DNA of 26,430 nt, from positions 1 through 26,430 of the forward strand of contig JAGFNK010000671.1 in the NCBI GenBank assembly GCA_025769875.1, written 5' to 3'. Made by a program: the position numbers and the translations under genes. The notes below the pieces were generated by a model that was not told the origin of the DNA, made no database searches, and worked only from the letters and a program-made list of their open reading frames with translations. Below are positions 19,118 through 26,430 of this stretch, in pieces (position 1 is the stretch's first letter; the number at the start of each line of letters is the position of its first letter). The DNA is from Russula earlei (Eukaryota > Basidiomycota > Agaricomycetes > Russulales > Russulaceae).

Positions 19118-21568
19118 TTAGACCTTGGCAAGGACTATACTTGTTCGAGAAGGAACGTAGACCTGTGGCAAGGCGGTTAGGCGCGCGAAGCGAATACGAT
19201 GACGTGCGATAAAAGCTCACCTGGAGCCAGTTCTTCCGACCGTTCCACTCGAGCGGCGTTGTGATAAATCTGGAATTGACGTCAACATTCCCGAACCCTC
19301 CGTATTGCTTGTCGTCGCTGCTGAGCACGATCTTGTATTCCCCAGCCACATTAACGCCGACGCGGTAATCCGTGAATGACTGGGTTGGGTGGAAGTTGAA
19401 GACAAAGAGCAGTCCAGCTCTTTCAAACGCGATGACTTTATCGACCTCGTGTTTGAGCGAGACCCACGCCTGGGGCGAATCGAGCCAGACGTACTCCTGT
19501 TCGAGGTGTTGCATGGCCCTGTCAAAGTTGTTCAAATATCTGTACCGCAAGATAGGGTCATCGACAACGTTCCACTGTCGTCTAGCGTAGTGGAATGAGT
19601 TGCCATTCCCCTCGCGCGGAAAGTCAAGCCACTTGGGATGCCGCATTTAGTTGGATGCGTTTCATAGCTACTCGCGCTCATACTTACCTCGGGGTGCCCA
19701 AATTCATTCCCTTCAAAGTTAAGATAGCCTTCACCCCCGAGAGCGTGGACGACCAAACTACGATGACGAATTAAACGAGCAGGCTGTAGTGGAAACGAAT
19801 CACATACCGAATCATCTTGTGCAGAGCCAGACCTCGGGAGATTATGGGCGTCATCGGGGTCAAGTCCGACATGTTCGTGTCTGTCTTTCCATCAAAGTCC
19901 GTCTTTCTTCAAAGGACGAATGATATCTACACATCTCCTTGTCCATCAACCAGAACGCGAGCGTTTTATCGCCTACAAGAGCCTGGTCGTGACTCTCTGC
20001 GTACGCGATGCTCTTCTCAAGATGGCGCCGGTTCGTGAGCGTGTGGACAATGTCACTCATGTCCCATGCATCGTCTTGCACGTGTTTGAGGAGTTTAATC
20101 CACTTGTCGGGAATTGCCATGGAGAGGCGGTAGTCAAAACCAACGCCCCCAATGTGTGCCGGGACACCAAGAAGGGGCATCCCGGACACATCTTCAGCAA
20201 TGGTGATGACATTAGGGAAGAGCGTATGCAAGAGATCGTTTGCCTGTAATAAAATTCAATATCTGGGTATAGTCACTATTATCCTGGAAAGCTCACAAGC
20301 ATAAGATAAACAACGCCTTCTTCGTCGACGTTGCCACCAAAATATTCATGATATCCGCCAGAGAACCCCGTGCCGATGCCATGGTGGGTATACATCATAC
20401 TCGTGACACCGTCAAATCGGAACCCATCGAATTGGTACTCATCGATCCAGAACCGCAAGTTGCTTAGAAGAAACCGTAAGACCTCGTGGGAGCCGTAGTT
20501 AAATAGTCGACTGTCCCAAAGCTCATGGCGGCCTTTGCCACCCTCGTGAAAGTAAAGGTGGTCAGTCCCGTCAAAGAGGTTCAAGCCATCCAGAACGTTT
20601 TTGCAAGCATGAGAATGGACGACATCAAGAAGCACTACAAGGCCAAGCCCATGCGCGGTGTCTATTAGCTCTTTGAGGTCCTCAGGGATACCATAACGGG
20701 AACTGGCAGCGAAAAAGTTGGTAACCTGATATCCGAATGCTGGGAGTAATATGTAATTATGTCAGAGATGAAAAAGAGGAAGGTGCTGACATGCATAGTA
20801 AGCATGCTCCATTATGGCCATAAGCTGGATGCTGTTGTATCCAAGATCCTTTATCCTGGGTAGGACGTTGGTAGTGAATTCCTTGTATGTTGCGACCTTT
20901 GGCTCCGATGAAGAGATACCGACGTGTGCTTCGTATATCCGCAAGCTCCGGGGTTTAGGAGGCGCTTTGTTTTTAAAGACATAGCGAGACTCGGGTGGGG
21001 GGTTCCAAAAGCAAGCATCATAGAGGGGCGAGACCGAAAGGTCCTGAGTGACTCGCTTGATCCAAGCGGGAAGACGTTCGATTCGCTCTCCACTCGGTAG
21101 AATCATGGAGATCTAACGGCATGCTCGGGACTCTGTATGAAAACGTGTGTAGATGACGTACCTTCAGTTTGGAGTCGTGAGGAATAGCGGATACGCCGGG
21201 GGACTTGGGGGGAATGATAATCTCCCAAACGCCATAGTGATCCTTCTTCAAAGGGTGAGAGGTCCTGTTCCAGTCATCTGCAGGATTTGATGAATGATGA
21301 ACCAGGGTCGGGTTCAAGACGCACTGAAATCGCCTATAAGGACAGCCTCGATGGCATTCGGTGCCCATTCTCTGTAAACGACAGATGCGTCCTCCTTGGG
21401 ATTCAAACCGAATTTGAGGTAGCCTTTGGTGAAAGAGTCGTAACCTCCTTCATGCTCTTGTATCGCGTTCTTCCACTTTGTGAATGACTGATGCCTGTGG
21501 GCGATGGCAGGGAGGAAGGGCTCGAGCCAGGAATCGAATTGAAGTATGACTTTGTCGTCAAAGGACAT
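19118..21568 (-). CDS. GLC3: 1,4-alpha-glucan branching enzyme (GH13)
   Basis: Nine exons (high to low): 21568-21325, 21277-21162, 21112-20791, 20739-20297, 20243-19931, 19880-19808, 19757-19688, 19631-19221, 19162-19118. Total 2037 nt, 678 residues, the usual length for eukaryotic branching enzymes. An N-terminal CBM48-like part has [20 protein letters not shown]. The GH13 barrel shows DVVHSH (about 267-272), DGFRFD with the nucleophile Asp (about 337), ITIAED with the acid Glu (about 392) and ESHDQ (Asp about 461). The enzyme cuts alpha-1,4 chains and rejoins them as alpha-1,6 branches during cytosolic glycogen synthesis. The start at [22 protein letters not shown] matches the family N-terminus; further in-frame upstream codons do not. 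All eight introns are GT-AG, 47-58 nt. Confidence 0.96.
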
Positions 21569-21793
21569 GATTACGGGCCACGAAAAACCAAAATTTGAGG
21601 GGTGATTGAAATATAGGGAAAGACGCCTGACGTCATGGAAAGATGGATAGCTGCGACGAAAAGTTTTCCAATCGATTGTCGCTTGATGATAATCGCAAAA
21701 TGCCCGCGATTCGGTCGAGGCCACTCGGGGACACGTGACACTCAACCCACACAAGCTGCGCAAGGGAAGTCGCTCCTCTCTCACACCACCGAT
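21569..21793. promoter_or_regulatory. Divergent promoter region, branching enzyme (-) / M28 peptidase (+)
   Basis: 225 bp between start codons. It contains ACTCGGGGACACGTGACACT near 21722-21741, in which CACGTG is a perfect E-box palindrome of the kind bound by bHLH factors; a role is not shown. No TATA box is evident on the plus strand near the peptidase start. Confidence 0.5.
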
Positions 21794-24700
21794 ATGGCAG
21801 AGAAGGAGGAGAAGGTCGATGGTGACCCCACATTTCTCCTAGATCTGGAACCAGCCAATGCACGGACCTCCCGTACCAAGAATGTTGCCAAACATCTCAT
21901 CTTCTTTGGCTTTCTCTGCTACTTACTCCACAGGTGGTTATTCACATCAGCCAATCACTACGGCCTTTGGGGAAGCCCGTCTGCGCATACCTGCACACAT
22001 GATCACCATGATTGGGCAATAGATGCATTTGCCATCGAGGACCCAGAGGTACCCACCAGTCGTTTGGCCGAGAATTTCTTCCTGTCAGCCCCCTTTTCCC
22101 CCTCATACGACTAATGTCCTGATAACATACTTTAAGCACTATACCTAATTCAGCCAGCGCTATCGTTGCATCTCGTAGGTATGCCACGACCCCCCACCTT
22201 GCCGGATCGAAAGAGGACCTACGCACGGCCAAGCATTTCCTCCATCTCCTCCAACACGAGTTCTCCATCCCGAATAGCACCGAGTGTCCCATTTATTCGG
22301 CTGGCTCAGAGGCGTCACGTAATGCGACGCTCTCTATTACAAATTTGACGGAACCAGCTGCTTGGATCGACGTCTATTACCCTGTCCTGAACACCCCTCT
22401 AGATAGAGCCCTACAGATTCTCGCAGATAACGGAACGACTGTGTGGAAAGCAAAGCTTGAAGAGGTTGCGGACGAGCTTGATAGAGATGCATATACACAT
22501 GCTGAGTCTATCGGTACCTGGCACGGACTAAGCTTCGATGGAGTGGCCGAGGGCAGGCTCATTTATGCAAACTATGGCAGGAAGGGTGACTACGATGAAC
22601 TCGTCCAGAAAGGTTCAGTCGCTTTAGCACGGCTATCATTCCATCTGATTCTGACACCGATCTAGGCATTGATATCACTGGTGCAATTGTACTTGTCCGA
22701 TATGGTGGAGTTTTTCGCGGCTTGAAGGTAAGCCCACCGTGATCAGATTCACCACTGCCTTCTCATTGGCACACAGATCAAAGGCGCGCAGGAACTTGGA
22801 GCGGCCGGCGTCCTTATCTATTCTGACCCACGTGATGATGGTACTGTTACAGAGAAGAATGGCTATGCCGCGTAAGACTTATTCACGATACCTCGGCACA
22901 TTCGATAACCTACTCAATAGATACCCCTATGGCCCCGCCCGTAACCCAACGTCAGTCCAGCGTGGATCTGTCCAGTTTATCTCACTATACCCGGGAGACC
23001 CCACCACCCCTGGCTACCCATCTTATGAGAACAGTACTCGCACGAATGGTTCAAGTATACCACGAATCCCGAGCTTACCTATTTCTTGGGCAAACGCCAA
23101 GGTTTTACTGGAGGAAATCGAGGGAAAGAATAGGACGGTGAGGCTCACTAACCACGGTACGCATCTTGTCATCTCCACGGCCATATCCCGTCTTACCCGT
23201 CATAGTTGAAACCAAGGTTACACCTATCTGGAACCCTATTGGTGTCATCCCTGGGCATATCAAAGATGAAGTCGTACTTGTTGGCAATCACCGAGATGGT
23301 GCGAGTTCAAACTTGAGCACCTGTTTCCTCAACTAAGATGGTGGTGTTCTAGCATGGGTATTGGGTGCGGCAGACCCCAGTTCAGGGACAGTCGCCGTTC
23401 ACGAGCTTGTCCGTGGGTTGGGCGCTTTGTTAAAAGAGGACTGGAAACCATTAAGAACGATTGTCATTGCTAGTTGGGATGGAGAAGAGGTTTGTCCTTT
23501 TGTTTCATCCCCGATTTTCCCTGATCTTTGTTCTGCTAGTACGGGCTCATTGGCAGCACCGAGTGGGGTGAAGACTTTGCGGAATGGATTCAAAAACATG
23601 TTGTTGCCTATATCAACCTTGATAACGCAGTTGCTGGCTCAACATTCGGGGCTGCGGCTTCGCCTTTACTGTCACATTTCATCCGCAAGACCGCTGAAAG
23701 ATGTACCCCACCCGACTGATCCGAAGCGTACTCTCTGGGACGCGACCGCGGACCGTGGACAGCTTTTTGGCGAACACGATGACCTCGACTCTTTGGGCAC
23801 AGAAATAGAACCCCAGGCCGCAGATAGTGTTGGTATCGGCGCTCTTGGCTCTGGAAGTGACTATACAGTCTTCTTACAACGTCTCGGGGTACACTCCTTG
23901 CATTCTTTGTTTGGATGCTGAATATATATATAATCTAGGTTACAAGCATGGACTCTGGAGGGTTTCATAGCACTCGCTCCGACCCTGTCTACCACTACCA
24001 TTCCATCTTCGACTCTGAGAGGTTCCAAGAGGTTTATGCCGACCCGGGTTTCGTCAAACATGTATGTATGCGAAGTCGAATATGGGGCTATTGGCTCATC
24101 TTCATATCAGGTCGCCGTCGCAAAGAACTTGGGTTTACAGACCCTACGTCTTTCCAGTGCATTGGTTCTACCCTTCAACACAACACATTATGCATTCGAA
24201 TTGGAAAACTACCTACATAGGTTTGCAAAATATCCTCGAGCCCATAAATACTCTGACGTGCATACTGGTCAGCGTTGAAGGACTGGCTGCAACGTCCTCG
24301 GCAAAGCCCAATTTTGCACCTCTTCGCGCAGCAATCAGATTGTTGCAGTTTGCCAGCCTGAAGCTCGATGCTGAGAAGTTCACTGCAGAGCGTGTTCTCG
24401 AACGTCAACTCCGTAAATGGCGGAAGCGTCAACGCAAAAATACGAGAAGGGGTGGCTGTTTGAAACGGTTCATTCGTCCGCCTTAAGAGCTTCTTCATAG
24501 TGGACCACGATGTCTCTGTGTCAACAATGCCAATGTCCGCAAACGAGAGGACCCAGCGGAGGGTAAGCAAGGCAACAGCATCGATCAGGGAGCGGCCTGA
24601 ACGGCCAGAGGCGGATGGTGGAAATCTTGGGAAAGATCACAAGGCCAAAGCGAATGGCGGAAAATGGCCTCTGCCCCATATACCCAAACATCCACACTGG

Positions 24701-25065
24701 CCGCACCGCAAGCCGCACCCCCTGCCTCCCAAACTAATCAAGGCAGCGAAGGCGGTGCGCAAGATAAACCAGAAGTTGATATCCTTCGAACGTGGGTTCA
24801 TCCATGAGGATGGCATCAAGGATCGTGAATGGTATAGGCACCTTGGAGTTGCGCCGGGGAAGTGGCTCGGTAAGACATTTGCTCAGAGTCGACGTAAAGA
24901 GTGGCGTCCGCCTAACTTTGTTTCATCACATCAGGGTATGGTGCCACGCCGCTGCCAGCCCTCACTGAGGCGATTACAATCGAAAAGAACGTCACGCTCG
25001 CGAACCACGAGGTCATCAGACTAACGGAGGCGGTGGAAAAGATTACCGCTGTTCTGCGTGGATGA
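21794..25065 (+). CDS. Membrane-anchored M28 glutamate carboxypeptidase II-like protein, with a 1-nt frameshift
   Basis: Exons: 21794-22083, 22137-22612, 22666-22727, 22777-22871, 22921-23156, 23206-23298, 23353-23489, 23540-23888, 23939-24061, 24111-24220, 24273-24451, 24501-24869, 24935-25065. A short cytosolic tail precedes one helix ([17 protein letters not shown], about residues 34-50). A PA domain (about 200-320) follows, then the M28 zinc site: GNHRDAW (about 414-416), WDGEEYG (about 462-463), NLD (about 491) and YHYHSIFD (about 600). The dimerisation-like C-terminus has [20 protein letters not shown]. The family removes C-terminal residues from peptides on the vacuolar or extracellular side. 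Exons sum to 2650 nt, one base too many. The excess lies in the AAA run at 23697-23699, between KTAE and DVPHPTD, and causes an immediate stop. Either a null allele or a sequence error. All introns are GT-AG. Confidence 0.9.
23697..23699 (+). other. Frameshift site in the M28 peptidase gene
   Basis: The AAA run carries one base more than the reading frame allows. Before it the frame reads SHFIRKTAE; after it the family motif [15 protein letters not shown] continues in the next frame. Unshifted reading meets TGA about 30 nt later. Confidence 0.8.
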
Positions 25066-25269
25066 CCTTGCCGTGGAGGGAGATTGTACAGTACTGTATC
25101 ATTCGTATTCGGCCGGCAATACATAACAAGTAATGTTGTTCCTGTTTTGAGCAGGCAAGTTCTCAACTTGGAAACCCCGACGTTGAAGAATTCAACGTTC
25201 AGCTTGCTTTCATTTTTACCACATCGTCCTCGCAGGTCCGAGGAACATCTTTACCCCACAATTACAAAT
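25066..25269. other. Tandem intergenic region, nothing recognised
   Basis: 204 bp between the peptidase stop and the next start codon. It must hold the peptidase 3' end and the promoter of the 25270 gene. No repeat or RNA gene is seen. Confidence 0.5.
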
Positions 25270-26430
25270 ATGGGCGGCGCATCTTCTACACAACGCGGCG
25301 GCAAAGTCGCGCAGGTCCATACTGTCCTCCAAGAGGCGAAGAACGCGAACGAGCCCAAGGACACAGCACAGGTCAATGGATCTCATTCGGCTACCTATCC
25401 ATCTGCTCAACCTTCCTCAGGCTGCTAACATCGCTAAAGACCACCTGATCTATCCGAACACAGAGGTACTTGCTCGATTATCCACGACATCTGCCAGGCG
25501 GCGCTCATTGTCCCTAGCAGGAACCCCAGAAAGGCGATGCGAAGCCCGCCATACCCTATACAGACACAACGAACGTCAGTGGGGCACTTGTCATGCGGGG
25601 GAAAAGACTGCGGCTGAAACCCTTCCCAGCGCGCCATGAACTTCCCAGACGGTGCGGCCAGCATGCTCACTTGCAGCACTCACGGCGTCCCCAATGTCAA
25701 CTTGCCAAGGTTTACCAATGTGGTCGCTCCGTCTGAAACACGACCGAGGCTAGACGTTGTCATATCCCAACAGGTCAAAGATGCACCTAACAATGCTCTT
25801 GTGACTGACCGGGCCTTAAAGCAGCGGACCCAGATGAGAGACCCGAAGATTGGTATACAATCCAAAAAGAGGACCCGGAGAGTTAGAGTTAAAGGGAAAG
25901 GTGCAGAAGCTCTCCAGGAGGGCGCAGAGAATATCCCTCCTCCCTTGGCGGCCCAACAGAATACCCTATCGGGCCGCCGCCGTGGGCCAAGTCGAGGAGA
26001 AAATAGGACTAGGCCAGGACCGAGGCGTGGGAGAGCGACAAATAGCACGACAGCCCAGGTTGCAGACGATGACAGCAGTCGATCGGCCGAGGGTGTGGTC
26101 GAGGGGGACGTCAAAGACGGGGGTTGTCACGCTCGCATCAATGGAACTCGCGATGGTGGCAGAAAAGGCAATTCGAGACCCAGACGGCGCCTGCCGTCCC
26201 AGGGTGGCGCTCGCAAAAATCCGGGTCGGGCCTAGGCATGGTCGAGGAGGAGATGGAGTTGCCGAAAGCGGATAGAGAGAGCGATGATAAGTCGGCCGAT
26301 AGACGTCTTTCGGAGGGAGAAGGTGACCGTCGATCCATACCTGGCCCTCATGAGAGCGCGACCGCATCATCGCCATGCGAGGACACCGAGCCAGTTGCAG
26401 AGGGCGATGATGCATCAACCGCGCAGCCTC
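25270..26430 (+). CDS. Unrecognised multi-exon gene, low-complexity C-terminal part, runs off the right edge
   Basis: The start MGGASSTQRGGK has glycine at position 2, a possible N-myristoylation signal. Plausible exons are 25270-25371, 25421-25465, 25518-25709, 25774 to about 25855 or beyond, and 26236 to the window end. The first three introns (25372-25420, 25466-25517, 25710-25773) have GT-AG borders and keep frame, giving HLIYPNTE|QEPQKGDAKPAIPYTD. Further right the frame is Arg/Gly/Asn-rich (GRRRGPSRGENRTRPGPRRG). A possible intron (26156-26235) leads to an acidic open frame (MVEEEMELPKADRESDDKSA) that is still open at 26430. I recognise no family. The middle part is the least certain. 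Confidence 0.5.

Noticed and set aside
23697..23699. Programmed ribosomal frameshifting in the peptidase gene
   Set aside because: No slippery heptamer or stimulatory structure is evident and the family does not use frameshifting; a mutation or base-call error is simpler.
1..26430. CRISPR arrays, tRNA or rRNA genes
   Set aside because: No regularly spaced identical repeats and no tRNA-like cloverleaf with a recognisable T-loop were found on either strand by reading.

Overview
The window is nuclear DNA of a filamentous basidiomycete, most likely an Agaricomycete. The grounds are genes crowded with 47-90 nt introns, head-to-head genes 100-225 bp apart, a basidiomycete-type WW-domain membrane protein family, and copia-type retrotransposon debris. 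All gene models below were spliced by eye from conserved protein motifs, splice sites and frame arithmetic; no alignment or transcript data were used.

Left third (1 to about 10.3 kb): repeats. Positions 1-7824 are the 3' part of a Ty1/copia LTR retrotransposon (gag, protease, integrase, RT, RNase H, polypurine tract, 3' LTR). It is broken by many frameshifts and stops. A 2.9-kb DNA element (968-3865) with about 406-bp terminal inverted repeats and a GC-rich, strand-biased, low-complexity interior sits inside it. After the LTR come an LTR-like relic (about 8048-8420), a degraded minus-strand coding fragment (8739-9332) and a 925-bp foldback element (9351-10275) flanked by the 5-bp direct repeat TGTCA.

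Right two thirds: ordinary, tightly packed genes. In order they are: a WW-domain multi-pass membrane protein (+, about 10332-12282); complex I subunit NDUFA1/MWFE (+, 12399-12827); mitochondrial lipoate-protein ligase/lipoyltransferase (-, 14338-12879); complex I subunit NDUFA8/PGIV (-, 15327-14595); an unrecognised protein with a possible ubiquitin-like start (+, 15489-16069); an NDUFAF3-like complex I assembly factor (-, 16997-16357); SWC4/DMAP1 chromatin protein (+, 17099-18976); 1,4-alpha-glucan branching enzyme (-, 21568-19118); a membrane-anchored M28 glutamate-carboxypeptidase-like protein with a 1-nt frameshift (+, 21794-25065); and an unrecognised gene running off the right edge (+, 25270 onward).

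Four of these ten genes serve mitochondrial complex I or protein lipoylation and lie within 4.6 kb. The most unusual observation is an apparent 57-nt AT-AC intron with a U2-like donor in the lipoate ligase gene, its boundaries set by a highly conserved protein motif. Two GC-AG introns (NDUFA1 and SWC4) occur nearby. I did not find a convincing new multi-gene defence or biosynthetic system. The novelty is in splice sites, the unusual transposable elements and the mitochondrial gene cluster.
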